Assembly: GCF_001423265.1 (NCBI RefSeq)
Contig: NZ_LMND01000032.1
Span: forward strand, 63,149 to 127,148
Source: Methylobacterium sp. Leaf108
GTDB taxonomy: Bacteria; Pseudomonadota; Alphaproteobacteria; Rhizobiales; Beijerinckiaceae
DNA: 64,000 nt
Reading direction: 5' to 3'
Part shown: positions 25,347 to 33,815 of the stretch, in pieces
How the letters are laid out: each line of letters opens with the position of its first letter
Position numbering within the stretch: position 1 is the stretch's first letter
Program-made: the position numbers and the translations under genes
The notes under the pieces: model-generated
What the model saw: only the letters and a program-made list of their open reading frames with translations
Databases searched by the model: none
What the model was told of the DNA's origin: nothing

Positions 25347-26984
25347 ATGAGCGCAGGAATCCTGAACCGCTCCGGCGCGGTGCCGCAGGTCGACCCCAAC
25401 GACCTGATGCGCCTGTTCGGCCGGATGCCCATGGGCGCGCCGCAAGGGTTCGCGGGCACGTCCGGCGCCGTCGTGGAAGCGCCGGTGGCGAGCGCCGAGC
25501 CCGTGCCGGACCCGGTCGCGCCTGCCGCGACGGCGCCGCCGGCGCCGATGAGCGTGCCGATGCCGCCGCGCCGCCCGCTCGGTCTCGGCTTGGGCGCGCC
25601 GGCCGCCGGCGCGATGCCAGCCCCGGCCATGACTCCGACACCCTCCACCGCACCGGGGGGAGGGGGCGGCGATCCGGCCGACAGCGGGTTCAACTTCGGG
25701 GATGCGTTTCAGCGCTTCACCGATCGCGGCGGCGGCGACCTCCTCGTCGGGATCGGGACCGGCCTGATGTCGACGCCGGGGTTCGGCGCCGGCCTCTCCG
25801 CCGGGCTGAAGAACGCGCAGGTCGCGGACGCCACGCGGGCGACCACGGATCTCGCCAAGACGAAGCTTGGGCTCGAGCGGGCGAAGCTCGCGAAGGAAGC
25901 GCAGGGCCAGAACGCGACGAAGGCCTGGCTCACCGGCAGGGGGCTCGACGAGAACCTGGCCACCGCTGCCATGTCGAGCCCGGCGGTCCTGCAGAGCGTC
26001 CTGAACCAGATGAAACAGGATGCGAGCCGGGTCACGATCGGCGGCAACATCTACGAGCTCAAGCCCGGAGAGAAGCCTGGGGCCGGCAACCTGCTGGGGC
26101 CGGCGAAGGACCCCAGCGAGGCGGAGCGGTACACCCTCACCGACCTGCCCGACGGCTCGAAGGCGGCGGTCAGCCGGACCGACCCGACCGACGTCAAGAT
26201 CGTCGCGGCTGGTGTGCCCGTTCGTCCGGTCACTGCGCCGGAGCGGCTCGAATACGGCCTCGCCCCCAACGCGCCGGCAAAGATGACGGCCAAGGGCCCC
26301 GAGGCGATCGGCGGCGGCAACACGCAGGTCAACGTCGGCGCCCCCGAAAAGGCTCAGGACGTCGAAATTGGAAAAGCCTACGGAAAGCAATTTGTCGACT
26401 ATCAGAGCGGCGGAAGAAGTGCGGGAGCGAGGCTTAATTCGCTTGCTCTGATGGAACAGGCAATGTCAGCGCCCGATTTTTACTCCGGCATTGGAGCGGA
26501 AAGCGTAAAACGCGCCAATCAATTCCTTGGTGCTCTAGGCGTCAAGGATGCAAAAGCGGCATCTGGTGCTGAAGTATTCTCGTCTCTCGGAAACCAAAAT
26601 CTGCTCGATCAGCTCGGTGGATCGTTGGGTGCCGGTGTCTCGAATGCCGACTTGAGCTTCATCACCACCGTAGGTCCCGGCCTAGCGAAAAGCCCTGAGG
26701 GTAATAGGCAGCTCATCGGCATCTTTCGCTCGGCCGCCCAGCGGCAGCAGCAGATCGCGAAGATGTCTCGCGACTATGCCGCACGAAATGGCGGGCGGCT
26801 CGACGCTGGCTTTGACGATGAACTGGCGCAGTTTGCAGAGTCCAACCCATTGTTCCCTGCGGCACAGTCTGCTGCCTCGGCCTCTCCCCCGAAAGAGCCG
26901 CCGCAGGGCGCTCGGCAGGCTCCGGACGGCAACTGGTACTCGCCCGACCCCGCCCGGCCGGGCAAGTTCCTCATGGTGCGCTGA
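25347..26984 (+). CDS. ejection/internal virion protein 2, mosaic
   Basis: The 545-residue product has an Ala/Pro-rich N-terminus, a glycine-rich GGGGGDPADSG joint, a helical body, and a C-terminal FLMVR that runs into the next start. From about 26345 to 26880 the DNA is clearly lower in GC and uses A/T-ending codons, then returns to phage style. That segment encodes an intact helical domain (about residues 333-510) and looks like a recombined replacement. No enzymatic motif is seen. Confidence 0.6.
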   Translation: MSAGILNRSGAVPQVDPNDLMRLFGRMPMGAPQGFAGTSGAVVEAPVASAEPVPDPVAPAATAPPAPMSVPMPPRRPLGLGLGAPAAGAMPAPAMTPTPSTAPGGGGGDPADSGFNFGDAFQRFTDRGGGDLLVGIGTGLMSTPGFGAGLSAGLKNAQVADATRATTDLAKTKLGLERAKLAKEAQGQNATKAWLTGRGLDENLATAAMSSPAVLQSVLNQMKQDASRVTIGGNIYELKPGEKPGAGNLLGPAKDPSEAERYTLTDLPDGSKAAVSRTDPTDVKIVAAGVPVRPVTAPERLEYGLAPNAPAKMTAKGPEAIGGGNTQVNVGAPEKAQDVEIGKAYGKQFVDYQSGGRSAGARLNSLALMEQAMSAPDFYSGIGAESVKRANQFLGALGVKDAKAASGAEVFSSLGNQNLLDQLGGSLGAGVSNADLSFITTVGPGLAKSPEGNRQLIGIFRSAAQRQQQIAKMSRDYAARNGGRLDAGFDDELAQFAESNPLFPAAQSAASASPPKEPPQGARQAPDGNWYSPDPARPGKFLMVR

Positions 26985-29900
26985 TGAAGCTCGTCCCGGT
27001 CGATCACGACCCGTTCGCGGATGCTGCACCGGCCTCGGCTGGCCCGCGCCTGGTGCCCGTGGATCACGACCCGTTCGCCGATCCCGCGACGGTGAGCGAT
27101 CTGCCGACGGCAGGGTTGCCCGGCGACGGCACGGCCGCGATCGGCCGCGGCATCATCAACGGCGTACCCGTCGCCGGGCCGTACCTGCTCGCCGGCGTGA
27201 ACCGTGCGGCCGCCGCCGTGCGCGCGCTCAAGAACGACACGACGTTCTCGGATGAGCTGGGCAAGGTGGAGCGGTTCGGCGAGGCCACGGCCAAGGCCAA
27301 CCCTTGGGCGACGACGGGCGGCGAGATCGCCGGCGGCGTGGCCGGGACGATCCCGCTCGTCATGGCCGCGCCAGCCGCGTTCGGGGCGGGCGCTGGCTCG
27401 TTGCTCGCCCGCACCGCAGCGTCGACGGCAAGCGGAGCTGTCCTCGGCGGTGCCGACGCGGCGGTGCGCAGCGATGCCGATGCCAATGCGACAGGGTGGG
27501 GGGCTGGTATGGGCGCCGGCCTGGGCGCGGCCGGCCCAGTCGCCGGTCGCCTAATCGGCAAGGCGATCACCGCGGTGCGCGGCGAGGCCCCCGGCATGGG
27601 GCTAGTGCGCGAGATGGCGCACGGCATGTCCGAGCAGGACCTCGTCTCGGCGCAGTTCCTGCGCGAGCAGGGCAGGGCGCTACCGGGCGGCGGGGCGGAG
27701 CTGTCCGTGGGCGAGGCCCTGAACGCCGCGACTGGCGGCAGGGCCACTCGCGCCTTGCAGCTCGAGCGCGTGGCCGCCAACTCGGGCGGGGAGGGCGGTC
27801 GCATCGCGGCCGAGTTCTATGCGGCGCGGCCGGCGGCGGTGGACAACGTCGCCCGCTCGGCATTCGACAGCATCGGACCGCAGAACCAGGCGCCCTCCGG
27901 CGTCGGCATTGACCTGCAGTCCGCGGCGCGCGCTGGCGTGAGGCAGACGCCCGAGGGCATCGCGCTGGCGCAGGCACGTGAGGCGGTCGGCCCGCGTCTC
28001 ACGGCGGACCAGGCCGGCCGCGTGATCCAGCCCGAGATGCGCGGCGTCGCAGATGCACGCGAGGCCGCCCGCAAGGCGCAGGCCGATCCGGATTATGCGG
28101 CGGCGCGCGCGGCCCCGGAGAACATCGGGATCGAGCGCACCATCGCCGTCGAGCGCCCCGGCGAGCCGATCGTGACCCCGACGGCCTGGGAGCGTCCGCA
28201 GTTCACCCCCGACGCGCCTCGCCCCCTCGGCGGCATGAACGCGTCGGCCCCGTCCGCGGACGGTCCGGTCGAAAGCCTCGCCCGGTACATCGCGCGCAAG
28301 GGCGGTATCAACTTCGACGGCGGCGAGGCACGCGCCAACGACTTCCAGCGCTGGAACATCCCCGGCGTCGGCAATGTCGCCCGCGCGGACGGCAGGAGCA
28401 TCGACAATTTCTGGCGCGAGGAGCTGATCGGCGCCGGCTACCTGAAGCCGGACATCGATGGCGGCGCGGCCCGGGACATCCGCGACGAGCTGTTGCGCAA
28501 GCTGACAAACGAACAGCGGGGCGTGCCGTCGTACCAGATCGGCAAGGAGCCCTCGGCCGCGCGGGTCCGGGCAACGCGCCAGGCCGACGAGTACCGCGGC
28601 AGCACGGAGGCGGCGGAAGGCTTCCTCGACCGCGACCTGATCAATGCCGGCATCCGGCCGGAGACCGTCCACCCCGACATTCGCTCGCGCGTCCTCGGCG
28701 AGATGATGCGCGACCCCCGCGCCGACTCGCTCGACGTCTACGAGAAGGTCGTGATGGCGATGCGCGATGCGCCGCCGCCCACGGTGAAGGGCACGACGAT
28801 CCGCGAGGAGATCCCGGACGTCCGGTTCGGCCAGGTGAACCCGCAGGCGGCGCTCGACGCCATCGGCGCCCAGATGCGCACCGCCAAGGGCGACGTGAGG
28901 AATGCCCTCGCCCGGGCGCGCCGCGACCTTTACGGGCCGGACGGGCAGACCGACCTCTCCGTCGAAGGGCTGCTGCACGCCCGCGAGCGCCTGGACACCG
29001 GCATCAAGCTCGCGCTGCGGGATGGTGACGGCACCAAGGTCCGCGATCTCCAGACGGCGCGCTCGGCCCTCGATGGGCAGCTCAAGACGGTGCCGGAGGT
29101 GGCCACCGCCGACGCGAACTTCGCGGCGAACTCGCGCTCGCTGGAACCGTTCGAGGGCAACTCTCCGCTCGCCCGCGTCGTCCAGCAAGATCCGGCCACC
29201 GGCCGCATGGCCACCCCGACCGAGCAGGTTCCGAGCCACCTGCAGGGCGCCAGCGCCGCGCGCGAGTTCCTGGCCAACGCCACCCCGGCCGCGCGGCAGG
29301 CCTACGAGGCCAACGTCGCCACCCGCATCCTCGACGCCGCCACCGACCGGCGCGGGAACGTGGATGCCGACAAGCTCAGTGCTCTCTTGCGCGAGAGCAC
29401 CGACGTCCTGGAGAACATGCCGGACGTCTATCACCGGCTCGACGGCGTGGTCCGGACGCGCGACGCCCTCGCCAAGGTGGAGGCCTCCCCGCTCGGGCGA
29501 ATCGCCGCCCGGCCCGACGTCGACGCCGCGATACAGGCCGTCTTCACGCCCAACCCGAAGCCCGGGAGCCACGCCGAGGTCTCGGCGGCGATGACGGCCC
29601 TGGCCCGCAACCGACCGGCGGCCGCACGTGATCTCGCCCGCATCCACCTCGAATCCGTCTTCAACGAAGCGACGCAGCAGTCGAAGGGCGTGGCGGCGCA
29701 GTACGGTGGTGCGGGGTTCGCGTCGGCGGTGCGGGGCAACAGCCAGCAGCGCCATAACCTCGAAGCCGCGATCCGGGCCCTACCGGAGGGCGACACCCTC
29801 TGGGGCGGGCTCGACCGTCTGATGACCACCCTCGAGGCGACCGGCTATCGCCCGCAGAAGGGGTCGGACACCGCCTTCAACGAGGCGATCAAAAAGCAGT

Positions 29901-30235
29901 TCGCGAGTGGCAGCACCCCGATCGGTCAGGCCGTCTCGGACGTCGCGACGGGCGCGGCGGCTGGGGCCACGGTCGGCGGGTTCGGCGGAGCGGCCGGCGG
30001 CGCCATCGTCGGCCTGAAGCGTGGGGCCGGGGACGCTGCGCTGCGCGTCCGCATGTTGGGCAACGGCGAGGCGATCGCGCGGTTGATGTTCGACCCGCGC
30101 GCCCTTCCGGACCTGCGAGCGCTTTCGCGCTCCCCTGCCGGGAGCAAGAACGCCGAGCTGTTCACCCGGCGCCTGCTCGCCCTGGCGAACGGTGGCGGTG
30201 GACCGGTCCGCGAGCCGTCAACGGAGCGTAGGTAG
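26984..30235 (+). CDS. large ejection protein with repeated VPVDHDPFAD head motif
   Basis: At 1083 residues it is the largest internal protein. The N-terminus has two copies of LVPVDHDPFAD about 20 residues apart. Hydrophobic Gly/Ala-rich segments follow (IPLVMAAPAAFGAGAGSLLA, GMGAGLGAAGPVAGRLIG), then a very long charged helical region, and a second Gly/Ala-rich segment near the C-terminus (GAAAGATVGGFGGAAGGAIVG). Such proteins of podoviruses enter the host envelope and help build a DNA conduit. A lytic transglycosylase motif is not evident. Confidence 0.6.
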   Translation: MKLVPVDHDPFADAAPASAGPRLVPVDHDPFADPATVSDLPTAGLPGDGTAAIGRGIINGVPVAGPYLLAGVNRAAAAVRALKNDTTFSDELGKVERFGEATAKANPWATTGGEIAGGVAGTIPLVMAAPAAFGAGAGSLLARTAASTASGAVLGGADAAVRSDADANATGWGAGMGAGLGAAGPVAGRLIGKAITAVRGEAPGMGLVREMAHGMSEQDLVSAQFLREQGRALPGGGAELSVGEALNAATGGRATRALQLERVAANSGGEGGRIAAEFYAARPAAVDNVARSAFDSIGPQNQAPSGVGIDLQSAARAGVRQTPEGIALAQAREAVGPRLTADQAGRVIQPEMRGVADAREAARKAQADPDYAAARAAPENIGIERTIAVERPGEPIVTPTAWERPQFTPDAPRPLGGMNASAPSADGPVESLARYIARKGGINFDGGEARANDFQRWNIPGVGNVARADGRSIDNFWREELIGAGYLKPDIDGGAARDIRDELLRKLTNEQRGVPSYQIGKEPSAARVRATRQADEYRGSTEAAEGFLDRDLINAGIRPETVHPDIRSRVLGEMMRDPRADSLDVYEKVVMAMRDAPPPTVKGTTIREEIPDVRFGQVNPQAALDAIGAQMRTAKGDVRNALARARRDLYGPDGQTDLSVEGLLHARERLDTGIKLALRDGDGTKVRDLQTARSALDGQLKTVPEVATADANFAANSRSLEPFEGNSPLARVVQQDPATGRMATPTEQVPSHLQGASAAREFLANATPAARQAYEANVATRILDAATDRRGNVDADKLSALLRESTDVLENMPDVYHRLDGVVRTRDALAKVEASPLGRIAARPDVDAAIQAVFTPNPKPGSHAEVSAAMTALARNRPAAARDLARIHLESVFNEATQQSKGVAAQYGGAGFASAVRGNSQQRHNLEAAIRALPEGDTLWGGLDRLMTTLEATGYRPQKGSDTAFNEAIKKQFASGSTPIGQAVSDVATGAAAGATVGGFGGAAGGAIVGLKRGAGDAALRVRMLGNGEAIARLMFDPRALPDLRALSRSPAGSKNAELFTRRLLALANGGGGPVREPSTERR

Positions 30236-30451
30236 GCGCCGCATGCGGCCGGCGGCGTCGCGTGGCCAGTAGCCGAACACGGCGCAGGCCAGGATGACGG
30301 CCAGGAAGACCGCCCACGCACCGGTGCGGCCGATGCTGGCCACAGCCCAATCATGGGCGGGCGGCACGACGAGCTTCAGCACCCATCCGATCACCAGCAT
30401 GACGACGGTGAAGGCGAGCCAAGCGAGGATGACGGTGGAGCGGTCGTGCAT
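30218..30451 (-). CDS. small two-helix membrane protein
   Basis: The 77-residue product has two predicted membrane helices (VILAWLAFTVVMLVIGWVLKL and WAVFLAVILACAVFGYW) and a basic C-terminal tail. It is convergent with the large ejection gene and overlaps its end by 18 bases. It could be part of the chemotaxis insert or a superinfection-exclusion type protein; nothing in the sequence decides. Confidence 0.5.
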   Translation of the reverse strand: MHDRSTVILAWLAFTVVMLVIGWVLKLVVPPAHDWAVASIGRTGAWAVFLAVILACAVFGYWPRDAAGRMRRLPTLR

Positions 30452-30645
30452 ATGCGGAAGCTACATGGCGATCTGCCCCAGCGAAAGATGCGGTCGAGAC
30501 ACCTCCCGCAGTGGTCGTGTCTCAGTTTGAGATTTGCCGGCGGTCTGCTTCAGAAGCAGCAGTCCTTCCCGTAATCTCGCCTGCAACTTCGCGTTAATCC
30601 CGAACCTCCGAGGTCGCGGCACAACCTACCCGAAGTTGCCTTGGT

Positions 30646-32109
30646 CTAGGCGGCTTTCACGCCCTCCAGGAAGCGCGACACCTCCTGGGTCAGGTTCTCA
30701 GCATGGTGGGCAAGCTCCCTGGCCGCGCCAAGCACCTGTGTCGCCGCCGCGCTCGTCTGACCTGCCCCTTTACGCACATTGCTGATCGCGGACGTGACCG
30801 CGCCTGTCCCTTGCGCGGCGTGGGCCACGTTCCGCGCGATCTCCTGTGTCGTGGCGCCCTGCTCCTCCATCGCGGCTGCAATCCCGACGGACGTATTCGA
30901 GATCTCACCGATTACGCGTTCCATTTCTCGGATGTCCGAGACTGCCTGCAGCGTCGCAGCTTGGATCTCGGCGATCTGCTCACCGATCTCGCCCGTAGCC
31001 TTCGTGGTTTGACCAGCCAAGTTCTTTACCTCCGCGGCTACGATGGCAAAGCCCCGTCCAGCCTCTCCGGCCCGCGCCGCCTCGATTGTCGCGTTGAGCG
31101 CCAACAGATTGGTCTGCGACGCGATATCGGAGATCACTGATACGACTGAGCTTATGCGCTCGGCGCTGATTGCTAATTTCTGGACTGTGAGGTCCGTTTG
31201 CTTCGCCTTATCGGCGCCCTGCTGGGCGACCGCGGCTGACCGGCCGACCTGCTGGACAATCTCCTGCACGGATGCGGACATTTCCTCGCTGGCAGCGGCA
31301 ACCGTTTGCACGTTGGCGGAGGTCTGGAGTGCCGAGTCCGCGGCGGTGACCGTTTGCTGTGTGGTCTCGGTAGCCGTAGCCGCCATGGTGTTCGCAGTGG
31401 CCTCCATCTTGGTGGCCGCGCCTGCGAGCCCTTGGACAAGTGCGGAGACGTTGAGCTCGAACTCCGACATCAATCCTGCCAGCGCGCCTGCCCTGTGCAA
31501 TTTGAAATCGCTCTCAGCCGTCTGTTCGGCAGCAAGCTTCCGGGCGAGGTTGGCGCTACGAATGGCTTCCGCCGTCGCATCCTCGGAGGCGTTCATCGCC
31601 TTAACCAGTTGATGGGCCGCCAGCATAAGCGCACCAGCCTCGACGAGGAGGATCACGGCGTGGATCAGGACGCGGGTGTAGTCGGCACCGCCTGGGAACA
31701 CAGCCGCCGGGTAGAGGACGTTCAGCGCGAGGTGGTGGACTGCGACGACGCCCGTCGCCACCAGGATCGAGGACCAGCAGCCCCAGCCCGCCACCAATGC
31801 GAGAGCGGCGAAGAAAAGCATGTGCATGTCGATCTGCAGGTCCGTGCCCGCGGCACTGAACACCACTAGGGCGACGAGGGACATGGCTGCTGCCGACGAC
31901 ATTTGACGCGTGATGGCAGCCGGCCCATTCACACGTGCAACCACTCCAATAATGATGATCAGAGCGCCTCCGAAAACGGCCACGCCTACAAGGTTGGCGC
32001 CTGCAGCCCACGCGGTAAGAACGGCAACAGCATACAGTAGACACAGGCTGCCGAGCAGTACGGGCATGAACGCGCGGCGCAGGTCCGAGAGGTTGCTGAG
32101 CGGTGTCAT
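30646..32109 (-). CDS. methyl-accepting chemotaxis protein with multi-pass membrane sensor
   Basis: The product has 487 residues. The first about 185 contain six or so hydrophobic membrane segments and no large periplasmic loop. The signalling part has the conserved hairpin tip (DIASQTNLLALNATIEAARAG, EAGRGFAIVAAEVKNLA) and flanking methylation-type helices. It should dock to CheA/CheW arrays and report on a membrane-sensed cue. The start at 32109 overlaps the stop of the upstream 127-residue gene, forming an operon on the strand opposite to the phage genes. Chemoreceptors are unusual phage cargo. Confidence 0.92.
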   Translation of the reverse strand: MTPLSNLSDLRRAFMPVLLGSLCLLYAVAVLTAWAAGANLVGVAVFGGALIIIIGVVARVNGPAAITRQMSSAAAMSLVALVVFSAAGTDLQIDMHMLFFAALALVAGWGCWSSILVATGVVAVHHLALNVLYPAAVFPGGADYTRVLIHAVILLVEAGALMLAAHQLVKAMNASEDATAEAIRSANLARKLAAEQTAESDFKLHRAGALAGLMSEFELNVSALVQGLAGAATKMEATANTMAATATETTQQTVTAADSALQTSANVQTVAAASEEMSASVQEIVQQVGRSAAVAQQGADKAKQTDLTVQKLAISAERISSVVSVISDIASQTNLLALNATIEAARAGEAGRGFAIVAAEVKNLAGQTTKATGEIGEQIAEIQAATLQAVSDIREMERVIGEISNTSVGIAAAMEEQGATTQEIARNVAHAAQGTGAVTSAISNVRKGAGQTSAAATQVLGAARELAHHAENLTQEVSRFLEGVKAA

Positions 32110-32489
32110 AGTTGGAGGGTCCCGGTTATGGACGGTTTGGCGGAAGCGCGGGGCAAGCAGCTACTCACTGCGTTGGCTGCAACAACCAGGGTTGCGCCCT
32201 CTTGGTAGAGCGCACGCACGAGGCCCGGCGGGGCGGAGTCGAGAATTAGGAGATGTCCCCGGGCCGACATCCACACGATCCGAGCATCGGCGTTCGCGAC
32301 CGCTGTGGGCAGCAGTTCGATCGGTCTCAGTCGCAGGATCGCGACGGGCTCATCTTGCCGCGGGCTGAGCGACAGACCGACAGGGCCAAGCCCACACAAA
32401 ACGATGAAGCAGAGGGCGAGGATGCGGTTCGTCGCCCGCGTCCTGAACCTTACCCCAAACAGATCAGAAATTGTAGAAGCTTCGGTCAT
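32106..32489 (-). CDS. membrane-anchored hypothetical protein paired with the chemoreceptor
   Basis: The 127-residue product has one hydrophobic segment near residues 24-42 (ILALCFIVLCGLGPVGLSL) and an outer domain with IVWMSARGHLLILDSAPPG and LYQEGATLVVAANAVSSCLP. It overlaps the chemoreceptor start, so the two are probably made together; it may be a periplasmic partner or ligand-sensing accessory. I took ATG 32489; a TTG at 32498 is the alternative. From 32490 to 32873 there is low-GC promoter-like sequence and no supported gene. Confidence 0.6.
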   Translation of the reverse strand: MTEASTISDLFGVRFRTRATNRILALCFIVLCGLGPVGLSLSPRQDEPVAILRLRPIELLPTAVANADARIVWMSARGHLLILDSAPPGLVRALYQEGATLVVAANAVSSCLPRASAKPSITGTLQL

Positions 32490-32873
32490 TTCGCTCAATG
32501 AACCACCACTACAACCAAAACTTGTTTTTCTTTTATTACTGCTCTGTCATGTATCGCCACTCAGTCATGAAGGAATTCTTATGTTCTCCGGTTACGCGCA
32601 TCGCAAATGAAGGAATACCACTCCCTTGGCTCGCATGCGGTATGGTGCGAGCGGCTGTGACGAAGCTGTATCGAAAGGGGGGCGTGACGGCGGTATCCGC
32701 TTTAATCGGGCGGCCATTCAGATGCAGTCCGTCACCAGTCCACCCGACGGTGCCATTCGTCTCGGCCATCCTGGCAGTCCGAAGCTGACGTTCTGAGCTT
32801 CCGCAAAGTGTCGATAACCGCCGCTTAAGCGGGGGCAGACTACAAACTGAAACACGCCTATGCCGTCTGCCGC

Positions 32874-32973
32874 TTGACCCGACGGGCGAACCGCCGCACA
32901 AGACCAACGTCCCGCGACGTGCGCCGGGACCTTCAGGGCCGCTCCGCAAGGGCGGCCTTTTGCATGTCCGGAG
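32874..32973 (+). promoter_or_regulatory. structured repeat element, copy D
   Basis: It carries TTGACCCGACGGGCGAACC, then after 15 bases the hairpin ACGTC-CCGC-GACGT (32907-32920). The stem keeps pairing although the loop and outer pair differ from the other copies. A terminator hairpin and GCATGTCCGGA (as in copy A) follow. It ends just before the lysozyme-like gene and just after the chemoreceptor insert. Confidence 0.65.
32937..32961 (+). terminator. intrinsic terminator inside repeat copy D
   Basis: GGCCGCTC and GGGCGGCC pair over eight positions (one G-U) around CGCAA, followed by TTTT. It stands between the proposed promoter/operator and the start of the next gene at 32980, which is the arrangement of an attenuator. 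Confidence 0.65.
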
Positions 32974-32979
32974 CACGCG

Positions 32980-33720
32980 ATGACCGACGAGATGCGCGCG
33001 GCCATCCTCGCGACGGCCGGCCGGATCGGCGCCAGTCCGCTCGATCTCGGCACGACGATCTCCTACGAGACCGGCGGCACGTTCGATCCCTGGAAAAAGG
33101 GGCCGACGACGCAGTGGGGCGAGCACCGCGGCCTCATCCAATGGGGCGAGCCGCAGCGCCAGAAATACGGCGTGACCCAGGACATGCCGGTCGCGGCGCA
33201 GGTCGAGGCGGCCGGCAATTATCTCGTCGACGCCGGCTTCAAGCCCGGCATGGGGTTGATCGACCTCTACTCGGCCGTGAACGCCGGTCGGGTGGGGCGC
33301 TACAACGCCAGCGACGCGAACAACGGTGGCGCGCCCGGCACCGTGGCCGACAAGGTCAACAACCAGATGTCCGGCCATCGAGCGAAGGCCGCGGCCTTCC
33401 TCGGCGGCGAGTTCGTCGCCGCGATGCCCGACGCAGCCAAGGGCGGGATCGGGCGGGCGGGCTTCGGCCTTTCGGGGCCGGTGGCGTCCGACACGGCCAT
33501 CGAGCCCTCGATGCCCGCGCTCGAGGCGGCCGCGCCGGCGCCGGAACGCCCCGATGACACGGACTATGCTGGCATCCTGAAGGGGCTGCTGGCGACGCAG
33601 GTCGGTGCCCCGGCGGCGCCGGCACAGGCCGCACCAGCACCCATCACCGCATCACCGCCGCGCCGCACCGCCTTCGACGCCTCGAAGTTCTTCGGCCTGC
33701 TGCCGACCGCCCGGCGCTGA
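32980..33720 (+). CDS. virion-associated lysozyme/transglycosylase-like protein
   Basis: The 246-residue product opens with a helical lysozyme-like fold: an ISYETGGTFDPW motif with the candidate catalytic Glu, then RGLIQWGEPQRQKYG and a helix with AGNYLVDAGF. These match phage-tail lysozyme-like proteins that cut peptidoglycan during DNA entry. The C-terminal 90 residues are Ala/Pro-rich and probably flexible. It is distinct from the GH19-like endolysin at 38790. Confidence 0.7.
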   Translation: MTDEMRAAILATAGRIGASPLDLGTTISYETGGTFDPWKKGPTTQWGEHRGLIQWGEPQRQKYGVTQDMPVAAQVEAAGNYLVDAGFKPGMGLIDLYSAVNAGRVGRYNASDANNGGAPGTVADKVNNQMSGHRAKAAAFLGGEFVAAMPDAAKGGIGRAGFGLSGPVASDTAIEPSMPALEAAAPAPERPDDTDYAGILKGLLATQVGAPAAPAQAAPAPITASPPRRTAFDASKFFGLLPTARR

Positions 33721-33815
33721 CGCCTTAACCGCACCACCATCGCCGTCGGCACGACCCGATCCGGACGCCCTGGCGTCATCGGAGCCGGAGGCCTGCGCGC
33801 TTCCGGAGCTCGCCC

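Noticed and set aside
32498..32788. 96-residue frame in the gap before repeat copy D
   Set aside because: It starts inside low-GC promoter-like sequence of the divergent operon and has no family features.
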